A stretch of 64,000 bases of DNA, taken from contig CM059621.1 of NCBI GenBank assembly GCA_030435675.1, positions 17,712,374-17,776,373 of the forward strand, given 5' to 3'. This document shows positions 1 to 12,169 of the stretch, piece after piece; position 1 is the first letter of the stretch, and every line of letters begins with the position of its first letter. A program made the position numbers and the translations under genes. Below the pieces are notes generated by a model, which did not search any database, had not been told where the DNA came from, and worked only from the letters and a program-made list of their open reading frames with translations. Source of the stretch: Steinernema hermaphroditum (lineage: Eukaryota; Nematoda; Chromadorea; Rhabditida; Steinernematidae).

Positions 1-1218
1 CCACATCTACGCCGCGCCAGGGATGAAGTAGTCTGCCAGACATCCTCTGTTTGTCTATTTTCGGTGTCGCGCAAGGCATAATGCCTTTGATTCGCGAAAT
101 AAAGTCGTAAGTCGTACTAGAGCGATGTTTTTGTATCCAGAAGGTACTATAAAACGGTTTACGGAGGTTGTTTCAGTTAAAGTCCACTGCACAGAATACC
201 CACATAATTTGCACCTGTGTTGCTCCTGCACTATTGAAAAGCACATTTCGATAACGACTCTTGCACTATATGTATAAAAGGCGACAATTCCATTTTCTGA
301 CGTGCTTTAAATAGCAGTTGAAGGTGAAATTCTGCAGGCGGGGGTGTTACTGTTTGTTTATTTGTTTGCAATATTTTTGTGCCATCCCTTTTTCGAAGCA
401 GTAGTCGGAGGAATGGAATAAGAATCCGGCTGGGCTTGCCCTTTGCAATCGCTTAAAAAATTTAGGCATGTACCCTAAGCCGGAGCTTAAACCAAGTCTA
501 GACGTTAGGATGTCGAAGTATCTACTTGAAATGACATCTCCAGCCAACTCACTTTTACCTGTATCCTACTATGAACCTCATCCTGCGCGATCTTCTCCTA
601 GGCTGTATTCTTTTTTTGTTGTGTTCTCTAAACAGAGGATACCACCACCGGCTGTGACAGAACTCCCAGACCAAGAACCCATCCCTGAGAAGCAGATGAG
701 AGTTCTGAAACCGCCTCTGCGCCGCAAACGCCCTGAAAGTTCCGTCGAAGTTTCGTAGCCATTTCTGGAATTTCGACGATACGCACGAAGCATCACTGAC
801 CGGTTCCACATCGACGCCACCCCAGGAATAAAGCCCACTGTAAGTGATATCCTCTGTTTTGTATATAATTTTGTGCTATGCAATGCCTTTGATCTATAAA
901 GTAAAGTCGTGAAGCCGTGCAAGTCTCTCAACAGATTTCGTCCAAAGCTTTGCAAATATCCGCGTTACAATCACCTCGTGAATGCTGATTTTTGTTTGCA
1001 CTAGGAAGCGAACAATAATTGATCACCTGTTCGGAGATGTCACGACGGATACTTAAAGTGTGGATGACGCATAAATGTGACAAGATGAGTGACGTTGCTT
1101 CCGTCTTGCGCCAAGCAAACGACAACTATACACGTATCTATGCATTTACTTTGTAATTCGGATAGGCTGTGACGGCTGGAGGGACGACGAAAAAAGAATC
1201 AGTTGTTTCGGACACTTA
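1..1218. other. no gene recognised
   Basis: Only short overlapping reading frames occur here, none with splice-site support or a recognisable domain. Around 466-510 there is a piece of a dispersed repeat (motif TAAGCCGGAGC) that also occurs near 3.7-3.8 kb and 37.05-37.13 kb. Confidence 0.5.
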
Positions 1219-1617
1219 CAAGGGAACATCCCCAAGTGTCCGACGAGTTAGGAGCTGAGATGTGGCGCGGCTTGTAGACGGTCTTCTAACTAAGAAAACG
1301 CACATAATCTCATCGGCCATAAATCAGTCGGGCTACCATAAAGATGGTCATGAAGTTGCAAGGTCTCCTGGTGCGATGTCCCTGACTAGTCAGAATATAC
1401 GGTATTTTTGTCCGATTTTGGACGGGGTTTTTAAGGATTTCGGCATTTAGAGCCAAAATTAACATTACCAGTTAACAACCATGTTCTTTTAGCAAGAAAA
1501 GGGGTCAAAAAATGACAAAAAACTGACATTATGTGCGTTTTCTTAGTTAGAAGACCGTCTACAAGCCGCGCCACATCTCAGCTCCTAACTCGTCGGGCAC
1601 TTGGGGATGTTCCCTTG
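1219..1617. mobile_element. MITE-like element with ~100-bp terminal inverted repeats
   Basis: The left end begins CAAGGGAACATCCCC and the right end is its reverse complement. The arms (about 1219-1320 and 1515-1617) match over about 100 bp with few differences. Both ends abut TTA, consistent with a TA or TTA target duplication. The ~200-bp centre has no coding capacity. The same terminal motif (CAAGGGAACATCTC) recurs near 43987, so the family is dispersed. The superfamily is not assigned. Confidence 0.75.
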
Positions 1618-2608
1618 TTAGACATACCAATTTTGGACTTCTTGCAAATATCGATCTCCCCATTGAATTTGGTGTTTCTGCTGATGGCTTAATTACTCTT
1701 TTGGGATTTTGGGAACTGGCTGACACCCATAGCGATCATCAAAAACTTCCGGGGTGATTCCAGAAGTCACAAGGACTTCTATGTCGACTTTGGAGAGGAA
1801 ACATATCCTCGTTCCTATTCATTGTCAACAACATTTCGTTCTTTTGCTCTCTCGTGATGTTTACGTGATTGTATTTGAAAACAGATGGCGCGCTGCAAAT
1901 TGTAAACATCTTGGCGGAGAGCACAAGATCACTTTTTTCAAAAACTTGCAAGGGCCTCAAATTTCGCTCTCTTTATTAGCCTTCTGGGAACAGAGAGCAA
2001 AGATTTGCTCCCACATTTGACTTCACATAATTGTCATTCGAAGTCAATTAAGAGGCTTTGCAATGCCCCTTTTTACATCCAAAAAATATTTATAAAGGGC
2101 CAGGCGAGGCACGGAAGCGTTCCTCTTCTGCACGTTCTCAGTGTTCTCGGCGCCCCGAAGAGTGAATTATTGACCCACTGTCGCAAGTTGGTGCCACGCC
2201 ACTAATCGCGAAGAGATTCATCGAAACAATAAATGTGATCTTTAGGAGCTGTGCGTGCGGAACGGGATGTTTAAAACGTGTTTGCACATGAGGTGTAAAA
2301 GATCATATTTTTAGCAGCGGAACAAGGTGGATAACTTCCAGTCCTTCAGCTCAAAACTTTGGTGAAATCTCAATCTTTTCATGTAATCAGTTGGCGTCTC
2401 CGATGAGTCATTTATCATCAATGTTTCAAACTGAATTTGAATCAAATGTACGAGGAACAGACATGCCGACCTCCTGAAATTTCGCAACACAAGCGAAACA
2501 CCGAGAGCTCCGGCTCGCCTACCCGACTGAGTATTCCGTAATCAGAGCCGGATCCGGCTCACCTCGGTTGGTTTCGAGTGAAGCTGAGTGGGCATCCTAC
2601 CGCCGCAA
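1618..2608. other. no gene recognised; GAGCCGG-rich stretch at the end
   Basis: No supported gene. From about 2480 there are repeated GAGCCGG/CCGGCTC blocks, which also occur near 19.79-19.84 kb. Confidence 0.4.
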
Positions 2609-2726
2609 CATGTACGAACCGGCTCCGGCTCAGTTGGTATCTCTGACAAGGATGCCAAATATTGGTTTTTCGATATTTGGCATCCTTGTCAGAGATACCA
2701 ACTGAGCCGGAGCCGGTTCGTACATG
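2609..2726. repeat. perfect 54-bp inverted repeat with 10-nt loop
   Basis: Arms 2609-2662 and 2673-2726 are exact reverse complements, separated by a 10-nt loop. Transcribed from either strand it would form an uninterrupted 54-bp hairpin. The arms contain the GAGCCGG motif found just upstream and near 19.8 kb, so a repeat origin is likely. The pairing is too long and too perfect for a typical animal microRNA precursor. Confidence 0.9.
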
Positions 2727-3338
2727 AATGTAGACTAGATCAAATCGATCGAACAAGGGATGAAATAAGGGACCGAATAATTCCATGCACTTTTAAATTT
2801 TTTGGATCGAATGTTTCCTTAGGGGTTTAACTGAAGCATCCCCTGCTTCACTTTTTATGAGTTTTTTTCTCCTACAAGATAACCGAACATCAGAAATGCG
2901 TCGTGCACTCTTCATAGAATCACGTTGTGTTTCCACTGGTCGCATATTTTTTGGAAAGGGCAAACTTGCCGTAAACTGACTCAGCTCTCGGACAAGTAAA
3001 GCCGTTACTCTTCTACATACGCTATCTGATAAAGTCACATCACCGTACTTTCTTAGAGCGTTTCCACTGAAACGATCATAAAACACTCAAAAATCATGCT
3101 AGTCACCTTTGATCGCAGGTACTCCAGTCTCATAGTCTCTGTGTTTCTCTCAAAAACATACCCATCACATTCCGTTCACCAAAGAACGGATTTGATATCA
3201 AATTTCGCCGATAATTTATGTGCACCGATAATGCACTGAGCGTTCTTCGGATCTTTCTCATAGGAGCCTCAGGGTTTTAAGTATCATTGTCTTCGATTTA
3301 GACTTCAGCTATATGAGTCATTATTTGGGCCGAAGCAG
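2727..3338. other. no gene recognised
   Basis: Short frames only. The longest, on the minus strand around 2793-3086, shows no known domain and no clear splice pattern. Confidence 0.4.
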
Positions 3339-4138
3339 GACAACTCGCCGCCGCCAACTCACCGCCGGCTAACTCCCCGCCAGCGGAAATATACTGGAAC
3401 TGCGCCGGCTACCACTTAGAGCACATCTAAATTCCAGTGCTCGATTCTAGCTTAATCTACGCCCACCTTGAAGGCAAATTTGCAGATAACTAGTGAATAT
3501 CCACAAGAGTCAAGAACATTATGTACCATATCTAAGCGAAGCTTCCAGGAATACAGACCTCGCTTAAAACAAATAGACGTGAGTCTAAGCCAAGCCTGAA
3601 GATTAGCCTTAACTACGAACTCGGTATAGCGGCCAAAACCTGCAAAGAGGACAACTCATCCGAGTCCTTATCCAATATCGACCAAGGTCTGGCGATATTT
3701 AGGGTACGGACGGGCGAAGCGAGTCCCATATTCATTTCGCGAGCGGCCTAACATCCAGGCGTGGTTTAGGCTCAGGCTTAAGATTATGCCTATTGATTTT
3801 AAGCGAGCCCTGTTGTCATGCTGGCTTCGGCAAACCCCGACTTCGCTTATGTTCCGGCTTATGCTGAAGCCTGTTGAATTTAAGCGATTCTGAACGTATT
3901 AGTTGATCATATAGCAAGCGATCATATAGCAAGTAGACTGTTGTGGATATTCACTTACTCTCTGCAAATCTGCTTTGAAAGTACGCGTGAACTGGGCTAG
4001 AAGCGGGCGCTGGAATTTAGATGTGCTCTAAGTGGTAGCCGGCGCAGTTCCAGTATATTTCCGCTGGCGGCGAGTTGGTGGCGGGGAGTTGTCCTGGCGG
4101 CGAGTCGGCCGGCAGCGAGTTCGCGGCGGCGAGTTGTC
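3339..4138. mobile_element. 800-bp inverted-repeat element with GC-rich ends
   Basis: The ends are inverted copies starting GACAACTCGCCGCCGC. The terminal repeats, about 100-110 bp, contain tandem GGCGGCGAGTT-type units and then a near-identical stretch up to GAGCACATCTAAATTCCAG. The interior is non-coding and carries TAAGC-rich repeats related to those near 37.1 kb. This looks like a non-autonomous DNA transposon or fold-back element. Confidence 0.75.
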
Positions 4139-5287
4139 ACGTACCGTATTTGGGCACAATCCCGTATAAAGTTCAGCCGATCTTTTGCCTGAACGTATTT
4201 TTTTGAACACAGATGTCCTTCTGCTCATCAATTATAGGCGGATGTCGTCGATTAATAGGGATGATTGATGGGGACGAACGTGTGGACTGATGGAAAAGCG
4301 TGCGAAATACTGGAAATTCCAACATTCTAAAGAAACGTCTCAGGTGGTTGGGGTGAAACATATTTGATACTATCGTGTATATGCTATAGATATTACAGGT
4401 TCTGTCTTAAAACAAGTAGTTAATGGTTACACAATTTTCCACGCTTTTCAATTTCATTTTTTCTTTTCCTTTTGTTATTGTATCATTCTTGACTCAAATG
4501 TATTCATACCGATTCGACCTGATATCGTAGTGCAATGAACTTTACTCACTGTTTTATTTCTAGGGACATGTTGCACTATTGCTCAGAAATAATTCCCATT
4601 TTCGATTTTCGAGTGCTGACGACCTTTGCATCATCGGTGACAGACAACCCCGGTGTCCCGTAGGCGGGATTAATTATGGGAAGGTTAATAGAAATCGACC
4701 ATCTCTCAATTGATGTTCGTCACTCGGTGTCCGCGGCGTCGGCCAACTGTGAAACGAGATTGGCGGCGATAAATTGGCGATAAGGGAGCCGCCGACGTTT
4801 GTCAGGCACATTTGTCTCCCACGGGATGAGTTGACTTATCTCGCCAATTACCCTCTGCTTGTCCTTTGCTCCGATAAGTGGCCTCCCTTCTTCCGCCTTC
4901 TGTTCAGAGATTCACATGCTCCTAAAACAACAAGCCCCTCTCGCTCCGAATGATGAGAACTCACGTACACGTCTCTATTTACACTTTTTGGGAGTCGATG
5001 ACGAGCCGCTTCTCGGTATTTGCGTGCCAATTTTCTTTTCGCCGGCCTATTCATAAAATTACGTTTGCAGCGTTTCCACCACTAGTAGGAGATACTACTA
5101 AATGCTCATACTAATCACCGTTTCTCTATGGTTTAGCGGACCACATACCCAAAATATCAATTACCTTCAAATATCCGACGATCACTCTATTTGTCCGGGT
5201 TATGGCCAAGTGCAATACGAAGCGAAGCTCTGCAGACTATGCTATGTTTATAAAGGCTATGGACCTAAGGTTATCGTTATTCGTCAT
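4139..5287. other. no gene recognised
   Basis: Nothing beyond short frames on both strands. It is the 5' flank of the tRNA gene. Confidence 0.4.
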
Positions 5288-5360
5288 GACCGTGTGGCCT
5301 AATGGATAAGGCGTCGGACTTCGGATCCGAAGATTGCAGGTTCGAATCCTGTCACGGTCG
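5288..5360 (+). tRNA. tRNA-Arg (anticodon TCG)
   Basis: This 73-nt cloverleaf has a 7-bp acceptor stem (GACCGTG with CACGGTC) and a D arm GCCT...AGGC. The anticodon stem TCGGA/TCCGA encloses TCG at 5321-5323. The T arm is GCAGG-TTCGAAT-CCTGT and the discriminator base is G. There is no intron. A and B boxes are intact, and a run of T residues just downstream supplies a Pol III terminator. It should decode CGA (and by wobble CGG) arginine codons. Confidence 0.97.
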
Positions 5361-8202
5361 AAATTTTTTTTATCTTTTCCTCTATGCTGTACTGTCACGC
5401 ACAGGAAAGTCATGAGCCTTTCTTTTGAACTTCCGTTGGAGAAAAGACGAGAAATACTGGTGCGCTGATATCATCAATGGACATTTTCGTATGTCCCACA
5501 TTTGGCACAGTATACGACATGATGTCTACGGCAAAACAAACCATCATTGATGCATATGATTCTATTTCATTTGGGCTACTATACCCTATAATATCTCTAG
5601 TCTCTCTAGATTCTTTTCTGTGTAGAAGGAGAAGTATACGTGAACGCTTATTATCCAGCCGATGTTCCGCATTACATTATTCTCACGATACACAATCTTG
5701 ATTTCTCACAGACACAATTCTTGCAACATGTACAATGTCTAGTAGTAAATTTCATTTTATCATTGAACGGAGAACAGTCTTCGACTTGATTTTTCTTGTG
5801 TACATTCTGTGATCTTAGCATACATCTCGTTCTATGTCTATAATGTTGATAAAGCGCTAGCGGGGAATTCAATTTGCAAAAATGATGTTACTCGAAAGGA
5901 CGGAAAACGAAAAACAAGACATATGAGCTGAGAGCAAAGATTTCGCAGTCGAATTGCTGTGATGAGTTATCTAAGGAAATTATCTGCATGCAACAGTTTG
6001 TTTAACAGACCGTGGATCTCACGATAGATCAACCAAACTGCTGCCATGTGCAAGATAACAAATCCACTGGTGATCCCATCTGAACGGGTACACTGCGGAT
6101 CTATGCAATTATGAATCAACATAAACCCCTTTATCATAGGTTTGATACGAAAACGTACAGATACGTGAGCGTATTACTTAATTTTCCCCCGAGCATTGAC
6201 GACAGCATTTCCAGCATTCCCATACCTGTGTTGTTTTATATGAATAACGAAGTTAGACAGAGCTCTGAACTTTCTTTCTCACTGCTATATATAGCAATTT
6301 TTTTTTCGCTTTCTCACACTTCATACGTACATGTCGGACTGTCCGACTCTCCTTTTCCGTAAGTCGTCTGTTACAGGATAACCTTCAATGTTCGTCACGC
6401 GGCACGAACGTTACTCATAATACTTATCACACATACAGTTGTAGTTCAAAAATAAATCCCTAAGGGATGCAACTTACACTACGCTTCGGCATCATTATAT
6501 GCAAACGAGACATTGTCCCTTGCGCCGTCACTTCCATGTACTGCAATGTTTATTTCATAGCCCCCTTTCTCATGCTAATTGGGCTAGAAGTAAAAACAAC
6601 GCGACGCAACTAGTTCTCTTTTTGATAATTATGCATAATGACTTTGCTGCTTGACGGTCACTGAAGCGAGGAGCCTGTTTAATGGATTTTATCATCACGA
6701 AAACTGCGTGTACAGGGCGGACTCTCCAGGGGATTCACTCGACGTTCTTCCTCGTAGACGGAGAGAATACGCTTAGCTGCTTGTACTGACCTTCCTTCCT
6801 CTCCCACAAGTTCTCTGTTTTGTTTTTTTGTTCCGTTCCTCTTCCATTTTTTGCAAATTTTTTTTTGCTATTTGCCCTTAAAACTGCGGGCGTATTGCTC
6901 GACGGAAGCATCACATCTTCCGAGGAGATAAACGTGGCGGGATGTAATTATGAAGCCAATTAACTAGAGTCGTTTACGTGCAGTTGGAGGCCGGTGAACA
7001 CATAGTTATGCATAAGCACGAATACCGTACTTTTTTCCTATCTACGTGGCACCCAGTTAATCTGATGACATGAATACCGGCCCCCTCAAAAGCATGCCGT
7101 CATCCAAACCGCCGCCGTTTTCACACTTTTCCTTCACAAATACGATTTCTGAGAGGTGCCACCTATGGGTATTCGCGTTCGTATTCTCAGACATGGCGCA
7201 CTCAATTGTTTTCCACCTCCTCAAAGTAACTCCTTACGTGGGATTGTCGACAGTGTTATCGCGCCAGTGCCTCCTGGGAACCGATTGGAGTATTAGAGCG
7301 TATCACTCGAGTGCCTTTCTGATTAATTTTGACCTAATCCGGTACACTCTTTGCACGGCTTGTTCTGATGATAGTTCCGCTAAAGGGTGATAGTTGCGCC
7401 ATTGCCTTTAACTTAGGACGGCATCGGCTTTACCGGCTCAGCGCTTCCTCGAATGACGTAATGTGTTTTGAATGATAATGAAAGATGAGGAGGCGCACAG
7501 CAGTCTCATTTATGTTTGTTTTAATCATGACCCAAAGATATAAAGAAGAGAATTTCGATGTAGTTCGACAGTCTCTTCAACCGTCTTTGCCCTGTACAAT
7601 TGCTTAAAAATTTCCGGTATCGTGTATTGGCACATCGTGAATTCGAAACCTTGGCGGCCGTCATTATGTGCTTTATCGCTGTTTGATTAATCCGCTTTCT
7701 AAAGCAACATACTTTGCACAGTGTTATTTTAAGCAGACGGCCGCGGTCTTCCTCTGAATAGATTATCGACGATATTTACGAAGAAAACAAGACATCCTTC
7801 GTATAGGGTAGCTAATTAAAAGACGCTTTGCGGCATCTTTAGTCTTAAGAAGTGTCTCCACTCAAAGATTCTTCCTAAAACAAAGTGATTCTGCACCAAA
7901 AGCTCTCAGCCCGCTTCCGTACCCGCGTCCTTCGTCCGTTTTCGGTGCTTGAGAGTGACGCAACGTGCGGCGACGTGTTGGTGGTTGCGCATCAAGAGAA
8001 ATCTAATTAAAAGCGCGCAAGTGAGACAACTAAGCACTCACTCCCACATCGCCGTTGTTTTCTGCCGAGGCTCCAATTTTCTCTCCGTCTCCGGGAGAAA
8101 CTTGTTTCCCGGCAGTCCGGCATGTTGGCCGCACTGTCTTAATTAATCGTATCGTTGATTGGCTGTAGAACGATTGCTAATAAATACCACATGTTTTCAG
8201 AG
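5361..8202. other. no gene recognised; upstream region of the globin gene
   Basis: Frames of 60-106 codons occur here but none has a recognisable domain, consistent exon structure or conserved motif. I see nothing I can support as a gene. Confidence 0.4.
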
Positions 8203-10721
8203 ATGGGCGCCAATCACAGCTCCGATTCTGGACATGAAGATGGTGGTCCACAGCAGCGAACGAAGAGAATTTGTAGTGTGCCAGGTGAGCTTTCAACCTT
8301 GAATTTCAGCGCATTGCCATATTATCATAACTTTCAAAGAAGCGTGAAAGCTTCAAGAAGTGGATGTAATCTATAAAAAGGTGCGTAATCAGCATTAGGA
8401 GGCTGTAAATAACTGTTTCGTTATATCCATTAGATTATATTTTTTTTTATCTCACACTTTGTTTCACTTTCATATGTCAGGACCCCATCAAGCTGATCTT
8501 ATAGTCTTGCACTTTGCTCTGGTCTTCGACCAAACAGGTCCCTTGTCTATCGTCTGCCATACGTCATTTGTCTTCGAGGCTTATTTTCGTTTCTTTTGTC
8601 CTCACACCCACCATATGACGAATGAGCGGGCATCGGCGTGGGACACTGACTTCGCTTATGGAAATTGAGACCCTATGCAAGAAGGTAGTCTTTCTTGGTA
8701 AAGTAGAAGGAAGTAAACTAGAAGAATACGAACGGTAAATCTAAGAACCTGGGAAATGTACATGTATCATAAGTAAGCTGCATTTTGTTTCCTTTAGTCG
8801 ATGCACTGCACTTTGTGAATCATTTTTCATTTAAAATTTGAACTTTCGACATGCATCCAAATCACTATTAGTAAATATGGTCGTCTAGTTATCCGATCAG
8901 TGGTGTCATTTGCGCTTTGATATCGATCTGTTCTTTAGAGATGCAGAGTCGTTTTTAAAGGCTCTCTGTTTTGCTGAGGGCTGTGCTCTTGCAGCCGATA
9001 ATTAAAATGGGTCCTAAACTAGTTGGGCAGTTCCCACAAACAAGTGCCATTTATATCCTTTCAATTTAGTGAAAAAGACGCGCGGCAGTGAAAGCAGCAA
9101 CGACTCGGGCATAAAGGAGAAGTCTTCTTCCATCTCTGTCGAACGAAGACGGTATTCACAATAAACGAGATTTGAAAAATGAATCCATTTGCCTTCAGCG
9201 GAAGTTCGTCGCCGCGAGGGTCAAGCGAGGAAATTTCCTCTAACGAGGCCCTGCCGGCGCCCGGGTCCCTTTCCCTTTCGGCGTCGACTACCTCTCTGAA
9301 CAAAACTTCAGCCGAAAAACATGTTCTGACAAAGCGACAACGGCTCCTCATTCAAAACAGCTGGAAGCGGAGTCGAAAGGTGGGAAATTAGGTGGTACCT
9401 TCCTAATCGTCTTCTTTAGACTGGCGCAGACAATGTCGGATCGAGAATCTTCCTTCTTGTTCTGACAGCGCAGCCGGACATCAAGATGATCTTCGGGTTG
9501 CAGAAGATCCCTCAAGGACGGCTCAAGTACGACCCACGCTTTCGACAGCACGCTGTGGTGTTTACAAAGACGTTTGACTACATCATCAAGAACCTCGAGT
9601 ACAAAGAGAAACTAGTGCAGCACTTTCAGGTATTTTATAATAGGGTGGTGTAGTGAAGTGGATAATGTTATGCCACTTAGGCGTCACTAAAAAACTGAAC
9701 TCAAGTGTGTTTTAAAAGGAAGCAAATTTTTTTTTGTTGCTCCTTTTTTCGTTTTTGCTTGACGAAATTAATGTTTTGGGAACAGCGCGGGAAGAGGGAA
9801 AACACGAGAACTCCAATATTTAAAATGACACAGAATCTATTATTTTAGGCACTTGGCAAGAAGCACGTTTCGATGCAAGGCCGTGGCTTCCGCCCTCAAT
9901 ACTGGGACACCTTTGCTGAGTGCATGACTCAAACAGCCATCGAGTGGGAAGGAGGACGACGATGCCGCGAGACGATGAACTCCTGGCGAATTCTCGTTGG
10001 CTTCATCATCAAGCAGATGCGTGCAGGATTTGACCAAGAAAACAACACTCGGAAACGATTCAGCTCCGCACAGCCATCTCCACGTAAACCAAACGAAACT
10101 CCGCGGAAACCTCCTAACGGGCAACTGCCAACCTCAACGAGTGTACGGTCAACTGAAGTTCGGCCGCCTGGACCAGCGCTCAACGGATGGACTCCCCAGC
10201 CTCACAATGGCTACTACCTTCATCCACGCAACTCTGAGAACCATTCGATGTATCATGCCGCTAGTGACGCATTCTTACGGCAGGACAGCTCGCGGTCAAC
10301 TTCGGGATATGCGTCCGATTATGGTTCCGACCTAAGTGATCTCAGACAGTCGCCGAAAGTACTATATGGACGAAGTGCCGATATGAGTGACCGATACATG
10401 GATATGTGCTCGCCGCGCCAACTTCCTCCCCGTCCAGATAACTACTATTACAGAAGAGGTTCTGACGTGTACGGAATGCCGGCCTTCAATGGGTGTCCGT
10501 ACCCGATGGCTCATCAACTCGACCATTCCGAACCGGGTGTTCGTGAACGCAGTCCATCGCCGCCATATCTCGATGCCCTAGAGACCCTTCACATCGATTC
10601 TCCACAAGTGGCAAGGAAGAAAATCAGTCTTCCGACCCCACCACACAATTCGCAGATGATGATGCAGGTTCCACAGGCTCCAATCAGGAAGTATTCTACC
10701 GGTGTCGTGTACTATCAGTGA
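8203..10721 (+). CDS. globin-family protein with N-myristoylation-type start and long tails
   Basis: Exons 8203-8284, 9070-9151, 9199-9379, 9420-9629 and 9849-10721 join in frame to give 475 residues. The ATG lies 2 nt after a TTTTCAG acceptor, which suggests SL trans-splicing. The protein starts MGANHS, a good N-myristoyl-glycine context, so membrane attachment is likely. A Ser-rich N-terminal tail is followed by a globin fold at about residues 96-242 (LTKRQRLLIQNSW at helix A). His159 sits at distal position E7 (FRQHAVVF) and His191 at proximal F8 (LGKKHV), so haem binding is expected. A ~230-residue Ser/Pro/Tyr-rich C-terminal tail follows, unlike compact oxygen-carrier globins. Nematodes carry many such long globins, thought to act in redox or gas sensing. 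The particular orthologue is not assigned. Confidence 0.88.
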
Positions 10722-12169
10722 TACTTTTCTTTATTTATTTGTGATTTTGAATTCTTCATATCTAAATATATTTCGTCTTTGGGAAGGATAAATCTTGATC
10801 AAGTATAGTGTAGAGCACTTCAAGCCATCATAGGAACAAGAGCTCCGCCAACGTTTGCTTACAAATGCAGATAGAAATGTAGCTTTAAGACGTTCTAAAA
10901 AAACACAAGCGATCTAAAATGTCCCACTATATGGAAACGTGAAACATGAGATGATGCTCGAGCTGCTTTGATTCCTTTATGAAAAAAAAAACGCAACCGG
11001 TCTCAAAGCTAGTTAAAATGAGATCTCAGACAGCCTCGGTCGTCTACCTCGGACCAACTTGCCAGAAATCACTAAAAGAAGTGAGGCGAAGATACAAGCG
11101 ATTAGACAAGAAGGAAATAGAAATAGGATCAGAACATTGCCCAAGAGCGCCCGGAGAAACGATCGACAAGGCTCGAAGAATGGTGGTGATGATGAGAGCG
11201 AGCAAGAGTAGATATTTATTTTGGCTTCATGTAATGTTGACGATTCCACAAATAAATCGCAAAATCGTGATCAGACACCTTTGGCCAATTGCTACAATTC
11301 TACATGGATGGCATCTAGTCTCATTCACCAAACACAGCACCGAATCAAAATGCGACTTACTTCTCTGGCTTTTCATATTCCGATTCTCCGAAATATTTCT
11401 GCATCTCGTTCATGTCGGTACTAACCAGGTGATACAACTGACCAGATTGCACATAACGACATTTTTATTCACGTAACCTGCGACGTGACCTTCAACATTT
11501 TTCTCTTCTCCCTGCAGGCGGCACGTTTGCGCGCCTTAATCAGATGAGCACAAAGTTTTTGCCTTTTGATTGATATTCAGTCAAATAGTATATATCGGGA
11601 TTTTGTCCAGTGTAGCAAACCATTTGCAAATAAATCGTTTATTAGCCTGATCATATAATTTAACCTAACCGTTATACCATTAAGGAGATTTCGTCGACAA
11701 CCTGTTTTTCCGGTAATTTTTTCCGGATTCTGATTTTCCGGCGAAAAAGCTTTCTGCACGGGCACAATTTTTAGATGTCAGCAAAATTACAGCGGAGATG
11801 TTATCAGGTAACGCATTCGATGAACCCCGACTATCATAGTACTCTGTCGGTAGCAGTACGAATCGATCTGAAAGAAAATTGGTTTTTGGCTTTATCGCAC
11901 TTCAATGATTAAAATCTATGGGAAGTACTTCGCACAAATGCGTTCTGAAACATTTCCGCTCGAGGGTAAATTCCCATGAGCGCTGCACATGAATATGCAT
12001 GTGTACTTGCATGTTCTGTTTGTACTTACGATGTCTAATAAATTTTGAGTTTGTGCATGGGAACGCCCGTTCAAAGTTTGCAAAACTAATTTCCAATTTT
12101 CTCATTCGGCGGCTATATTTCTTCATTTGACGATATTCGTTCGTAGCCTGGGCAGTGCACCTTCACGCG
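10722..12169. other. 3' flank of globin gene; no further gene supported
   Basis: A 165-codon frame at 10979-11476 begins in an A-rich run and shows no domain, so I do not call it. A tract ending TTCGTAG about 24 nt before the next gene's ATG may be its splice or trans-splice acceptor. Confidence 0.4.

Noticed and set aside
7070..7390. 106-codon plus-strand frame
   Set aside because: No recognisable motif, no upstream acceptor, and the composition is ordinary for non-coding AT-rich DNA.
10979..11476. 165-codon plus-strand frame after the globin gene
   Set aside because: It starts in an A-rich run, shows no domain, is overlapped by frames on both strands and has no splice or SL context.
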